The notes under the pieces are model-generated. The model saw only the letters and a list, made by a program, of their open reading frames with translations. It was not told the DNA's origin and searched no databases. This document shows, one piece after another, positions 1 through 7,577 of a DNA stretch of 18,006 nt. This stretch comes from Candidatus Sulfotelmatobacter sp. (GTDB taxonomy: Bacteria > Acidobacteriota > Terriglobia > Terriglobales > SbA1). A program made the translations under genes and the position numbers. How positions within the stretch are numbered: the stretch's first letter is position 1; the number at the start of each line of letters is the position of its first letter. The DNA lies in contig JASLEQ010000418.1 of assembly GCA_030151135.1 (NCBI GenBank), positions 1 to 18,006 of the forward strand, given 5' to 3'.

Positions 1-855
1 GCATTGATGACGGAGATCCAGTTTGCGGAAAAGGAAATCACCGCGAACGAAGACAAAATCCTCGAATTGATGGTCAATGCTGATGCGCGCGATAAAGAAG
101 TGAAGGCCGCCCAGGCAGAGCTGAAGGCTGAAGCCGCCGAAATCGAAAAAGAGAAAGAACAGGCTCGACAGCGAACCGCCGAAGACGAAAAACTTCTTTC
201 CGAAGCCAATGGTAAACGCAACCAGTTACGAACCGGAGTCCGCGAAGACTTGTTACGCCACTACGAGCGAGTCTCGAAATTTCGCGGGACTGGCATTTCG
301 GAAGTGCGCGACCACAAGTGTATGGCCTGCCAAGTGATGCTGCGGCCGCAGACTTACAACGATGTACGATCCGGAAAAGAAACCGTCATCTGCGATTCCT
401 GTCAGCGCATCCTGTACTTCGATCCTAAAGAGGAATTGGTCGACAGACCCGAAACGGTGCACCGCCCGAAGCGACATCATCCAAAAATCGATGCGACGCA
501 GGCATGGTACTACCGTCCCGAATTTGCCAATGACGGGGAAGTTTTTCTTTGCCTGACGAATGCCGACGGCCAAGCCAGCCGCCGCGTCTACGACATCAAT
601 ACCGGACGCCTGCTCGGAGACATCCTCATCCGAGAGGGAAATTATCGGGAGGCGTTCCCGGAAGACATTACAGGGTCCATCCGTCTAAACGGCAACTGGA
701 GCGAACAGGAGCTCGACGAATTTGGCGCCGAGCTTCCGATGGTGATTCTAGATTCGCTCCGAACCGATTTTGATTTGGCTCAGCACGAAGCTCGAACTAC
801 CTCCCACACAAAGCACGAAGTCCCCGCCACACCCACTTCGCACGCCGCCAACTAA
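1..855 (+). CDS. CT398/DUF164-type coiled-coil zinc-ribbon protein, 5' partial
   Basis: The frame is open to the left edge, so the true start lies outside; in-frame TTG (4) and ATG (7) are probably internal codons. Numbering from the TTG, residues 1-95 are a highly charged Glu/Lys/Ala-rich coiled coil that would be the second half of the helical hairpin in this family. A C4 zinc ribbon follows, with Cys106-x2-Cys109 and Cys130-x2-Cys133, the hallmark of the CT398/DUF164 family. The ribbon is normally near the C-terminus, but here about 150 further residues follow, including a region with Trp/Tyr-rich and beta-like segments (about 165-255) and a low-complexity Thr/His/Ala tail. The family is thought to bind nucleic acid or act as a structural adaptor, but its function is not established. 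The stop lies 27 bp from the stop of the convergent gene. Family call fairly sure; role unknown. Confidence 0.8.
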   Translation, partial: ALMTEIQFAEKEITANEDKILELMVNADARDKEVKAAQAELKAEAAEIEKEKEQARQRTAEDEKLLSEANGKRNQLRTGVREDLLRHYERVSKFRGTGISEVRDHKCMACQVMLRPQTYNDVRSGKETVICDSCQRILYFDPKEELVDRPETVHRPKRHHPKIDATQAWYYRPEFANDGEVFLCLTNADGQASRRVYDINTGRLLGDILIREGNYREAFPEDITGSIRLNGNWSEQELDEFGAELPMVILDSLRTDFDLAQHEARTTSHTKHEVPATPTSHAAN

Positions 856-882
856 CGCAGTTCCGATCTTGCCGCGTCCGCT

Positions 883-1056
883 TCAGACTCTAGGCTTTTG
901 GTCCGTCACCTGAATGCCAGTTTCGGGTTGCGTAGAGAGAGAGGCAAAGTTGCCGCCTGTCTCGTCGTTCGGGTCATAAGTCAGCCCACACACAGCACAT
1001 CGGGTAATTTCTCCGTACCGTTCAATTCTCGGTCGTTTACATCTGGGGCATGCCAT
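883..1056 (-). CDS. Small zinc-ribbon protein, 57 aa
   Basis: A short minus-strand frame begins with a Cys-Pro-x-Cys pair at residues 3-6 and has a second Cys-x2-Cys pair about 15 residues later (CAVCG), followed by an acidic/polar tail. This is the pattern of a single rubredoxin-like zinc ribbon. An upstream in-frame ATG at 1077 would add seven residues. The start at 1056 is preferred because GAGG sits 6 nt upstream of it and because it places the first Cys pair at the very N-terminus, as is usual. It is convergent with the larger zinc-ribbon gene to its left. No function can be assigned; candidates are an RNA- or protein-binding zinc knuckle. The paired CxxC motifs and the ribosome binding site make it more than a chance frame, but no homologue was checked. 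Confidence 0.6.
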   Translation of the reverse strand: MACPRCKRPRIERYGEITRCAVCGLTYDPNDETGGNFASLSTQPETGIQVTDQKPRV

Positions 1057-1316
1057 GGACCACCTCGCGGCGAACATCGTTGTTCATAGGAACGATAAAT
1101 TCGCGCCGTGTGATCGACCATCGGGTATGAAGCCGAGAAAGACTGCGGGGATTCCGTGGAGAGGACAGGGCCCGCCCTTAGTTAATGAAAATGGCCACGA
1201 CAGGGCCAGCGCTTTCAACGGCTTGTCTCGCCCTGGGTTCTGACGCTCGGGCCTCTCACGTCGTAAGAGATGCCGCCTGGCTATCGGGGGTCGAGGGCAG
1301 GCATTACCATGGGACC

Positions 1317-2522
1317 ATGCCCCCGACTCCCCCAAAATCTGAACTTCCACAGGTAAAGGTCTCGCCACGCGGCTCCGCCCGACTGAAATCCGGCCACGTT
1401 TGGGTCTACCGATCCGACCTGCTCGACGGCGACAGCGTGCCTCCCGGTTCGCTCGTGACCGTTGCCGATCAGCGCGGAAAGCCTTTTGGCACCGCGCTTT
1501 ATTCGAGTTCATCGCAAATAGCGATCCGGATGATTTCGCACGAATCGGTCTCAGATTTACCCGAGTTGCTGCGCCACCGCGTTGCCGACGCGATAGCGTA
1601 CCGCGAAAAGTTCGTTCGCGACACGAATGCCTATCGAGTCATCTTTAGCGAAGCGGACTTAATCCCGGGCCTGACTGTCGACCGGTACAACGACATCCTA
1701 TCGCTGCAAATCCTGACTCAGGCAATGGACGCCAACCTCGTCCGCGAAACTGTCATCTCTCAGTTAGCCTCGCTACTGCAACCCGCATCCGTGATCGAAC
1801 GAGTCGATCCGCGTGTGCGGGAACTGGAAACCCTTCCTCCTCGCAACTCCGGCCTTCTTCATGGAGAGAAGACCAAAACCGTCTTCGCAATGAATGGCGT
1901 GCAATTCCAGTACGACGCTCTCGAAGGTCAGAAGACCGGCGCCTTCCTTGACCAGCGGGAAAACTATGCGGCCGCAGCACGCTTCGCAACGGGCAGGGCG
2001 CTTGACGTCTTCTGCTACCAGGGAGGCTTCGCCCTGCATGTGGCCCCGCGGTGCGAGGAGGTCACTGGGGTAGACAGCTCCCGTCCTGCGCTCGAAGTCG
2101 CCGATCAGAACGCCGCACTGAACCAGCAGCTTTCAGGTGGGAAAGAGATCGAGTGGATCGAGGCGAACGCCTTCGACCTGCTTAAGGACTACTCCGCCGG
2201 TAATCACCTTTACGACACCATCGTTCTCGATCCCCCCGCCTTCGCGAAAACCAAACGTGACCTCGATGCCGCTCTCCGAGGGTATAAAGAGCTCAATTTG
2301 CGAGCACTAAAGATGCTTCGGACAGGCGGAATTCTGGTCACATGTTCCTGTTCGTATCACGTCAACCAGGCCAGTTTCCTCGAAATGCTTTCTTCGGCAG
2401 CGTTGGACGCACATCGAATGCTTCGCCTTCTGGAGGTTCGTGGACAAGCCAAAGACCATCCAGTGCTGCTGAATATTCCGGAAACTGGGTATTTGAAGTG
2501 CGTGATAGCGCACGTAACATAA
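1317..2522 (+). CDS. rlmI: Class I SAM-dependent 23S rRNA (cytosine-C5) methyltransferase, RlmI/YccW family
   Basis: The 401-aa product matches the usual ~396 aa of RlmI. Residues about 11-75 form the N-terminal PUA-like RNA-binding domain. A central RlmI-specific segment follows, including DQREN at 212-216. The Rossmann methyltransferase core has a SAM-binding motif I around LDVFCYQGGF (229-238), an acidic motif II (VDSS, 252-255), motif IV DPPAF (305-309) and the Cys-rich CSCSYH segment (343-348) that carries the catalytic cysteine of m5C enzymes. E. coli RlmI methylates C1962 of 23S rRNA; the same target is inferred here. The frame stays open upstream to 1185, but the 44 extra residues do not look like the family and the PUA domain begins right after the ATG at 1317. 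No good Shine-Dalgarno precedes that ATG, so the start is the weakest part of the call. Confidence 0.88.
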   Translation: MPPTPPKSELPQVKVSPRGSARLKSGHVWVYRSDLLDGDSVPPGSLVTVADQRGKPFGTALYSSSSQIAIRMISHESVSDLPELLRHRVADAIAYREKFVRDTNAYRVIFSEADLIPGLTVDRYNDILSLQILTQAMDANLVRETVISQLASLLQPASVIERVDPRVRELETLPPRNSGLLHGEKTKTVFAMNGVQFQYDALEGQKTGAFLDQRENYAAAARFATGRALDVFCYQGGFALHVAPRCEEVTGVDSSRPALEVADQNAALNQQLSGGKEIEWIEANAFDLLKDYSAGNHLYDTIVLDPPAFAKTKRDLDAALRGYKELNLRALKMLRTGGILVTCSCSYHVNQASFLEMLSSAALDAHRMLRLLEVRGQAKDHPVLLNIPETGYLKCVIAHVT

Positions 2523-2544
2523 ACAAAAATAAGCAGATGTTTTG

Positions 2545-2565
2545 CTTGACAACAACTCGCTCAAC
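2545..2565. promoter_or_regulatory. HAIR-like inverted repeat (possible HspR operator) over the hsp20 -35 box
   Basis: The half sites CTTGACA (2545-2551) and GCTCAAC (2559-2565) are separated by 7 bp. The HAIR consensus bound by HspR, described in Streptomyces, is CTTGAGT-N7-ACTCAAG; this site matches 10 of 14 specified positions with exact spacing, including both CTTGA/TCAA cores. It covers the -35 hexamer, where a repressor would block RNA polymerase. No hspR gene is visible in this window, and a chance match cannot be excluded. Confidence 0.45.
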
Positions 2566-2574
2566 TTTTATGCT
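2546..2574 (+). promoter_or_regulatory. Sigma-70-type promoter of hsp20
   Basis: A consensus TTGACA (2546-2551) is separated by exactly 17 bp from TATGCT (2569-2574, 4/6 to consensus but with the key T-A...T positions). Transcription would start near 2581 and leave a leader of about 110 nt before the hsp20 ATG. It is the best housekeeping-type promoter in the window. No sigma-32-like element (CCCCAT-type -10) is seen, so heat control would have to come from a repressor or from the leader RNA. Confidence 0.7.
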
Positions 2575-2690
2575 TCTTTTACGCTAACGATGCGTCTAAT
2601 GAAGTGACCGCAGCCATAGGCAAGCCGCCAGACTCGGTCCAAACAATTTAGAAGTTCTGATCACACCAATATCTGAAGGAGGATTTAGTC

Positions 2691-3200
2691 ATGACCGTAT
2701 TAACCCGTTGGGAGCCTTTCCGGGAGTTCAGCACGCTGCAGGATCGTATGAATCGACTGTTCCGCGAGTCCTACAACGATGCCGGCCGGGATGAATCTCT
2801 GACGACCTCGAGCTTTGCCCCCGCAGTGGATGTCTACGAAGACGAGCACAAGGTCACGTTGAAGATCGAAGTACCCGGAATCGAAGAGAAAGACATCGAT
2901 GTCCGCGTGGAAAACAACACGCTGACCGTCACTGGCGAGCGCAAGATCGAGAAGGAAGAGAAAGAAGAGAACTACCGCCGCGTGGAGCGTCAGTATGGCA
3001 GCTTCACCCGCACCTTCACTCTGCCTCAGACCGTGGACACCGAGAATGTCTCGGCGAGCTACGACAAAGGCGTGCTGAAGATCAACCTGCCGAAGAAAGC
3101 CGAAGCGAAGCCGAAGCAGATCAAGGTGAACATCGGCAGCGAGAAGCAAGGGTCTGAAAAGCAGATCGAAGGTGGGAAAGGCCCCAGCAAAGCCGCATAA
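2691..3200 (+). CDS. hsp20: Small heat-shock protein, Hsp20/alpha-crystallin family
   Basis: The 169-aa product is a typical bacterial class of sHSP that holds unfolding proteins in the cytoplasm until ATP-dependent chaperones rescue them. The N-terminus (residues 1-44) has the amphipathic WEPFREFSTLQDRMNRLF-like segment seen in this family. The alpha-crystallin domain runs about 45-145 and ends in the conserved SYDKGVLKINLPK (123-135, GVL at 127-129). The IxV anchor motif is at IKV (144-146). A Gly/Lys/Gln-rich tail follows. The ATG has a strong AGGAGG 8 nt upstream (2677-2682). The gene lies 210 bp before clpB in the same direction, consistent with a holdase/disaggregase pair, but a terminator between them argues for separate main transcripts. 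Regulation is probably through the promoter and HAIR-like repeat upstream. Confidence 0.95.
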   Translation: MTVLTRWEPFREFSTLQDRMNRLFRESYNDAGRDESLTTSSFAPAVDVYEDEHKVTLKIEVPGIEEKDIDVRVENNTLTVTGERKIEKEEKEENYRRVERQYGSFTRTFTLPQTVDTENVSASYDKGVLKINLPKKAEAKPKQIKVNIGSEKQGSEKQIEGGKGPSKAA

Positions 3201-3210
3201 TGTTGGAAGA

Positions 3211-3265
3211 GCGGCGCTTCAGCGCCGCAAAGCGAGAAATAAAATGCGGGCTTTAACCCCTAAGG
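3211..3265. repeat. REP-like palindromic intergenic element
   Basis: A perfect 7-bp stem with a TTCA loop (GCGGCGC/GCGCCGC, 3211-3228) is followed, after an A-rich spacer, by a GGGCTTTAACCCC block (3248-3260) and CTAAGG. From memory, the combination of a 'GGCGCTTCAGCGCC' hairpin and a 'GGGCTTTAGCCCCTGAGG'-like block recurs in intergenic regions of Acidobacteriota genomes, which makes this look like one, slightly decayed, copy of a dispersed element. Only the hairpin is directly visible here; there is no second copy in the window. Confidence 0.45.
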
Positions 3266-3270
3266 TCCAC

Positions 3271-3308
3271 GGGAGGCGGCAGAGTTGACCGCCTCCCAAT
3301 TTATTTTG
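3271..3308 (+). terminator. Rho-independent terminator after hsp20
   Basis: A perfect 9-bp stem GGGAGGCGG/CCGCCTCCC (3271-3279 and 3289-3297) with a 9-nt loop is followed by AATTTATTTT. The stem is GC-rich and the downstream tract T-rich. It lies 70 bp after the hsp20 stop and would limit read-through into clpB. Confidence 0.65.
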
Positions 3309-3318
3309 CACTGATGAA

Positions 3319-3393
3319 AATTTGGTAATTGCTTAATTTGAAACCGAGGCGCGGCCAGGCTTTCCAATTACTCAATTGCCCAATTACAAAATT
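3319..3393. repeat. AT-rich inverted and short repeats in the clpB leader
   Basis: A left arm at 3319-3331 (AATTTGGTAATTG) can pair with 3381-3393 (CAATTACAAAATT) at 12 of 13 positions across a 49-bp spacer. The right side also contains three imperfect CAATTAC/TCAATTG units in a row (3365-3387). The right arm ends 8 nt before the GAGG ribosome binding site of clpB. It may be a leader RNA structure or a dispersed short repeat; no function is shown. Confidence 0.35.
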
Positions 3394-3410
3394 AATAAAT
3401 CGAGGTTCTC

Positions 3411-6053
3411 ATGCCCATCCGTTGGGACAAATTTACAGTAAAAGCGCAGGAAGCCGTCCAGCGCGCCAGCGAGCTCGCGTCGGAGCACGGCAATCCCGAG
3501 CTGCAGCCGCTGCATCTGGTTGCGGCGCTGCTCGAGGACAAGGAAGGCATCGTTCCGCCGGTGCTCGAAAAAATCGGGATCGGGCCGCAGTCTGTTTTGA
3601 GTTCGGTATACAGCGAGATCGACAAACTGCCCAAAGTTTCGGGCGAGGCCGCGCAGGCGACGATTTCGAATGAGACGAACAAGCTGCTGGAGCAGGCTTT
3701 CAAGGAAGCAAGCAACTTCAAGGACGAGTATGTCTCGACCGAGCACTTGCTGCTCGCCATCACCCATCTGAAGAAGGACAAAGCCCAGCAGATCCTGGCG
3801 CAGGCGGGCGCAACGTATGACGCGATCCTGAAGGCGCTCACGGTCGTGCGCGGATCGCAGAAGGTTACCGATCAGAATCCTGAAGCCAAGTACCAGGCAT
3901 TGGAGCGTTATGCTCGCGACCTGACTGAGCAGGCACGTCGCGGCAAACTTGACCCGGTGATTGGACGCGACGAGGAGATCCGTCGCGTGGTGCAAGTTCT
4001 TTCGCGGCGCACGAAAAACAATCCGGTGCTGATTGGCGAACCGGGCGTTGGCAAAACCGCGATCGTCGAAGGATTGGCGCAGCGCATCATCTCGGGGGAC
4101 GTCCCGGAAGTTCTGAAGAACAAGCGCGTGGTTGCGCTGGACCTGGGCTCGATGCTCGCGGGCGCTAAATATCGCGGCGAGTTCGAAGACCGGCTCAAAG
4201 CGGTTCTGAAAGAGATCGAAGATTCGCAGGGTCAGATCGTTCTCTTCATTGATGAACTGCATACGCTGGTCGGAGCAGGGGCAGCGGAGGGGGCCATTGA
4301 TGCCTCGAATATGCTCAAGCCCGCACTGGCTCGCGGAGAGCTGCGTGCCATCGGCGCAACCACGCTGAACGAGTACCGCAAGTACATTGAGAAAGATGCG
4401 GCTCTCGAACGCCGCTTCCAGATCGTGTTCGTTGGCGAACCCAATGTGGAAGACACGATTGCGATCCTGCGTGGACTGAAAGAGCGGTACGAAGTTCATC
4501 ATGGCGTGCGCATCAAGGATTCGGCGATTGTTGCGGCGGCGACGCTGTCGCATCGCTACATCTCCGATCGCTTTCTTCCGGACAAGGCGATTGATCTGAT
4601 CGACGAAGCTGCGGCATCGCTGCGCATCCAGATCGATTCGCTTCCCACGGACATCGATCAGCTGGAACGGCGCGCGACGCAGCTGGAAATCGAAAAGCAG
4701 GCGTTGAAGAAAGAAGACGATCCGAACTCGAAAGAACGGCTTGGCGTCATCGATCGGGAACTCGCGGAGATTCGCGAGAAATCGAACACACTCAAGGCGA
4801 ACTGGAAGAAAGAGAAAGACTCGATCGCCAGGACGCGCGCACTCAAAGAAAAGATCGAGCAACTCAAAGTGGACGAGCAGACTGCCGTTCGGAAAGGCGA
4901 CTACAACCGGGCCTCGGAGATTCAGTACGGTGAAGTTCCGCGATTACAGGCGGAACTGGGCCAATTGACGGCGAACATCGACGGCAAATCCGGACGACGC
5001 ATGCTTAAGGAAGAGGTCGACGAAGAGGACGTCGCGAAGATCGTCTCCAAGTGGACTGGAATTCCTATCTCGAAGATGCTCGAGGGCGAGGTCAAGAAGC
5101 TGGTCACGATGGAAGAGCGCCTGCGGCAACGGGTGGTCGGACAGGATCCCGCGCTGGAGCGTGTGGCAAATGCGATCCGGCGTTCGCGCGCCGGATTGAG
5201 CGATCCCAAGCGGCCTATCGGATCGTTCATCTTCCTGGGTCCAACCGGCGTTGGTAAGACGGAACTGGCCCGCGCTCTCGCTGAATTCCTCTTCGACGAT
5301 GAGCATGCGCTGCTCCGCATCGACATGTCCGAGTACATGGAGAAGCATTCTGTGGCTCGGCTGATCGGCGCGCCTCCGGGATACGTCGGCTACGAAGAAG
5401 GCGGGCAATTGACCGAGCAAGTGCGGCGACGCCCGTATTCGGTGATCCTGTTCGACGAAATCGAGAAGGCGCATCCGGATGTGTTCAACGTGCTGTTGCA
5501 GATCATGGATGATGGCCGATTGACCGACGGCAAAGGGCGAGTGGTGGACTTCAAAAACTCGATCATCATCATGACGTCGAATATCGGCTCGGCGTTCCTT
5601 CAGGCGGAAGGTTTACGCTCGGATGAGGACTTCGAGAAGGCCACGCAGCAGGTGATGAACCAGTTGCATGCGCACTTCAAGCCGGAGTTTCTGAACCGCG
5701 TGGACGACATCATCGTGTTCCGGCCGCTGGGAAAGGATCAGTTGGTCAAGATCATCGAGTTGCGGTTGGAAGATGTGCGGCGGTTGCTGGCGGATCGCAA
5801 GATCTCGCTGGAACTGACCGACGCAGCGAAAGATCTGCTCTTCACGCAAGGATACGATCCGAACTTCGGAGCGCGTCCGCTGAAGCGCTCCATTCAGAAG
5901 CTGGTGCAGGATCCTTTGGCGTTGAAGATCCTCGACGGCGAAGTGCTGCATGGCGATCACGTTGTCGTGGATGCCGACAAGAAGGCGGGCAAGATGACCT
6001 TCGATGTCAGCAAGCGCGTGGGCGAGAAAGAACCAGCAAAAGCGAAGCGATAA
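3411..6053 (+). CDS. clpB: ClpB/Hsp104-type ATP-dependent protein disaggregase
   Basis: The 880-aa product is full length for ClpB. It forms a hexameric ring that threads proteins out of aggregates with DnaK/DnaJ/GrpE. The N-terminal double Clp repeat covers residues about 4-145. NBD1 has Walker A GEPGVGKT (209-216) and Walker B LFIDE (278-282). A long coiled-coil M domain (about 400-530, rich in Glu/Lys/Leu) sits between the two ATPase domains and separates ClpB from ClpA/ClpC. NBD2 has Walker A GPTGVGKT (610-617) and Walker B VILFDE (678-683), followed by the C-terminal D2-small domain. The ATG has GAGG 5 nt upstream. No ClpP-binding loop was looked for beyond the domain order. It follows hsp20 in the same direction. 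I see no strong promoter directly upstream, only AT-rich repeats. Confidence 0.97.
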   Translation: MPIRWDKFTVKAQEAVQRASELASEHGNPELQPLHLVAALLEDKEGIVPPVLEKIGIGPQSVLSSVYSEIDKLPKVSGEAAQATISNETNKLLEQAFKEASNFKDEYVSTEHLLLAITHLKKDKAQQILAQAGATYDAILKALTVVRGSQKVTDQNPEAKYQALERYARDLTEQARRGKLDPVIGRDEEIRRVVQVLSRRTKNNPVLIGEPGVGKTAIVEGLAQRIISGDVPEVLKNKRVVALDLGSMLAGAKYRGEFEDRLKAVLKEIEDSQGQIVLFIDELHTLVGAGAAEGAIDASNMLKPALARGELRAIGATTLNEYRKYIEKDAALERRFQIVFVGEPNVEDTIAILRGLKERYEVHHGVRIKDSAIVAAATLSHRYISDRFLPDKAIDLIDEAAASLRIQIDSLPTDIDQLERRATQLEIEKQALKKEDDPNSKERLGVIDRELAEIREKSNTLKANWKKEKDSIARTRALKEKIEQLKVDEQTAVRKGDYNRASEIQYGEVPRLQAELGQLTANIDGKSGRRMLKEEVDEEDVAKIVSKWTGIPISKMLEGEVKKLVTMEERLRQRVVGQDPALERVANAIRRSRAGLSDPKRPIGSFIFLGPTGVGKTELARALAEFLFDDEHALLRIDMSEYMEKHSVARLIGAPPGYVGYEEGGQLTEQVRRRPYSVILFDEIEKAHPDVFNVLLQIMDDGRLTDGKGRVVDFKNSIIIMTSNIGSAFLQAEGLRSDEDFEKATQQVMNQLHAHFKPEFLNRVDDIIVFRPLGKDQLVKIIELRLEDVRRLLADRKISLELTDAAKDLLFTQGYDPNFGARPLKRSIQKLVQDPLALKILDGEVLHGDHVVVDADKKAGKMTFDVSKRVGEKEPAKAKR

Positions 6054-6060
6054 GTCTTAC

Positions 6061-6116
6061 CACGAAGACACAGAGAGCCGGAGAAGATCAAACTTCTTTT
6101 TCTCTGTGTCTTCGTG
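6061..6116. terminator. Bidirectional terminator: 16-bp perfect inverted repeat
   Basis: The arms CACGAAGACACAGAGA (6061-6076) and TCTCTGTGTCTTCGTG (6101-6116) are perfect reverse complements. Inside the 24-nt loop an AGAAG/CTTCT pair can add a second stem. The structure begins 7 nt after the clpB stop and ends 1 nt before the stop codon of the minus-strand gene, so it can terminate both converging transcripts, though the T tract on the plus side is short. Its arms resemble 'CCACGAAGACACAGAG'-type dispersed repeats that I recall from environmental genomes, so it may be a repeat reused as a terminator. Confidence 0.65.
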
Positions 6117-6117
6117 T

Positions 6118-6528
6118 TTATTTGAGCTTTGCGCTAAAGGCATCGATTACAACCGGCGCTTGCGCGAGATACCAGGCCACGGCGACGCGCAGAGCGATCT
6201 GCAACCCATACCACAGGACCGGAAAACCCAACTCTGCCATCGATATCTTCGGCACAAGCGGAGCGAGGCTGAACGCGATGATCAGCATCGCGATCCAGCG
6301 GGCCCAATTCCGCAGACGGAACAATCCCCACGCAACGAAGCCGTAAACCGCGGCTCCGAGCAAGATCATGTATGGACCTGCGAGTTGGAGTCCGTATAAG
6401 AAGTACTTCGCGGACATGAGGGAAATTGCTCCCGGCGAAACCAGCAAGATCACTGCGACCGTGCCGAGATAAATTGCAGCGAGCGCGAACAAGATTGCGA
6501 CTGCTACGACGCCTCGGGGACGCTGCAT
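6118..6528 (-). CDS. Small four-helix membrane protein, function unknown
   Basis: The 136-aa product is almost entirely hydrophobic, with four likely transmembrane helices at about 8-30, 48-70, 77-95 and 104-122. A short cytoplasmic-type basic loop RLRNWARW (71-78) sits between helices 2 and 3, and there is a positively charged C-terminus. Such 'GL-x-RLRNWARW' proteins are common unnamed inner-membrane proteins. There are no catalytic or metal-binding motifs. It begins 26 bp after the stop of the upstream quinone oxidoreductase and is probably the last gene of that transcript. No clear Shine-Dalgarno precedes the ATG, so translation may depend on the upstream gene. Its stop codon lies against the inverted-repeat terminator. 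Confidence 0.7.
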   Translation of the reverse strand: MQRPRGVVAVAILFALAAIYLGTVAVILLVSPGAISLMSAKYFLYGLQLAGPYMILLGAAVYGFVAWGLFRLRNWARWIAMLIIAFSLAPLVPKISMAELGFPVLWYGLQIALRVAVAWYLAQAPVVIDAFSAKLK

Positions 6529-6554
6529 AAGGTGGGCATTCGGCGGAGAGATGA

Positions 6555-7523
6555 CTACGGCACCAGCAACAACTTCCCGCTGAATCCGCGAGCTTCCATA
6601 TCTCTATGTGCCTGCACCGCTTCCGCCAGCGGATATTTCTTGGCAATCCGCATGTGCAGCTTGCCGTCTAGAATCATCCGAAATAAGTCAGAGGTCCGCG
6701 CCAGCAACTCATCGCGCGTTGCGGTAAAGTGCGCGAGCGTCGTGCGTGCCATATAAAGCGACCCCTTTTCCGACAGCTTCGCGGGATCGACTGGAGGAAC
6801 CGCGCCGCTCGACATGCCGTAGAGCACGAGCATCCCACGCAGACGCATGACGTTCAGATTTTTCTCGAACGTGGCTTTTCCCACGCCGTCATAGACGACG
6901 TCGACTCCTTTGCCACTGGTCAGGCGCTTCACTTCAGGCTCGAAGTCCTGTTTGGTGAAGATAATGACATCGTCAGCACCCGCCTCGCGAGCGAGTTGAG
7001 CCTTCTCGTCACTCGATGCGGTTCCAATCACCCGCGCACCCATTGCGTGCGCGAGCTGCACGAGAAGCAAACCGACTCCGCCCGCAGCTGCGTGAACCAG
7101 CGCCGTTTCTCCGGCTTTCAGCTTGTGCGCATCGTGCACCAGGTAGTGGGCCGTCAGGCCGTGCACCATCGCGGCGGTCGCCTGCTCATCGCTGATCGCG
7201 GCAGGGACTGGAACAAGATGCTCCTCGGGAGCGGCGACGTACTCCGCGTAAGATCCGAGTGTTCCGCTCCACGCCACGCGATCGCCTACTTTCACTGAGC
7301 GCGCCTGCGGACCTACGGCGGACACTACCCCAGCGCCTTCGTGCCCAGGAATAAACGGCAGCGGCGTGCGGAGTCTTCCGTCGCGAAACTGCGCGTCGAT
7401 GGAATTCACGCCAGCAACGCTGACTTTCACAACGGCTTCAGAACCCTTCGGCTGCGGCGCAGGAACATCCACCAGTTCCATGACCTCCGGCCCGCCGGGA
7501 TGCTGCACGCGGATCGCTTTCAT
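6555..7523 (-). CDS. Zinc-free NADPH:quinone oxidoreductase (MDR superfamily), downstream paralogue
   Basis: The 322-aa medium-chain reductase belongs to the QOR branch. It has an N-terminal GroES-like domain with PGHEGAG (59-65) and a Rossmann domain with the NADPH-binding HAAAGGVG (144-151), and it lacks the structural zinc cysteines of alcohol dehydrogenases. Such enzymes reduce quinones or enones with NADPH in the cytoplasm; the actual substrate is unknown. An ATG 12 nt upstream (7535) is also in frame. The start at 7523 is chosen because it gives exact end-to-end alignment with the neighbouring paralogue. GAGGA lies 12 nt before the 7523 ATG and almost touches the 7535 ATG, so the ribosome binding site does not settle it. 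It sits 54 bp after the upstream paralogue and 26 bp before the membrane protein gene. Confidence 0.9.
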   Translation of the reverse strand: MKAIRVQHPGGPEVMELVDVPAPQPKGSEAVVKVSVAGVNSIDAQFRDGRLRTPLPFIPGHEGAGVVSAVGPQARSVKVGDRVAWSGTLGSYAEYVAAPEEHLVPVPAAISDEQATAAMVHGLTAHYLVHDAHKLKAGETALVHAAAGGVGLLLVQLAHAMGARVIGTASSDEKAQLAREAGADDVIIFTKQDFEPEVKRLTSGKGVDVVYDGVGKATFEKNLNVMRLRGMLVLYGMSSGAVPPVDPAKLSEKGSLYMARTTLAHFTATRDELLARTSDLFRMILDGKLHMRIAKKYPLAEAVQAHRDMEARGFSGKLLLVP

Positions 7524-7547
7524 GAGTATTTTCATTCCTCGCGAACA

Positions 7548-7576
7548 ATTGTCATCCTGAACGGACTTGAAGCATG
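7548..7576. repeat. Possible decayed dispersed repeat between the qor paralogues
   Basis: The 54-bp gap between the two reductase genes contains TTGTCATCCTGAACGGA followed by CTTGAAGCATG. This resembles 'GTCATCCTGAGCG(g/a)AG(t/c)-GAAGGA' intergenic repeats that I remember as abundant in many Acidobacteriota and Bacteroidota genomes. There is only one copy in this window, so the assignment rests on memory. Confidence 0.25.
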
Positions 7577-7577
7577 C

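Noticed and set aside
1084..1512. 142-codon minus-strand frame across the rlmI start
   Set aside because: Arg/Pro-rich composition without pattern, overlaps the PUA domain coding region of rlmI, no ribosome binding site.
2581..2690. ROSE or fourU RNA thermometer in the hsp20 leader
   Set aside because: The leader has no UUUU or UYGCU-type tract facing the AGGAGG, so no thermometer could be supported by eye.
3384..4862. Long open frame (492 codons) on the minus strand opposite clpB
   Set aside because: It is fully antisense to a clear ClpB. Its sequence is Arg/Leu/Phe/Asp-rich low-information text typical of a shadow frame in GC-rich coding DNA, with no domain or ribosome binding site.
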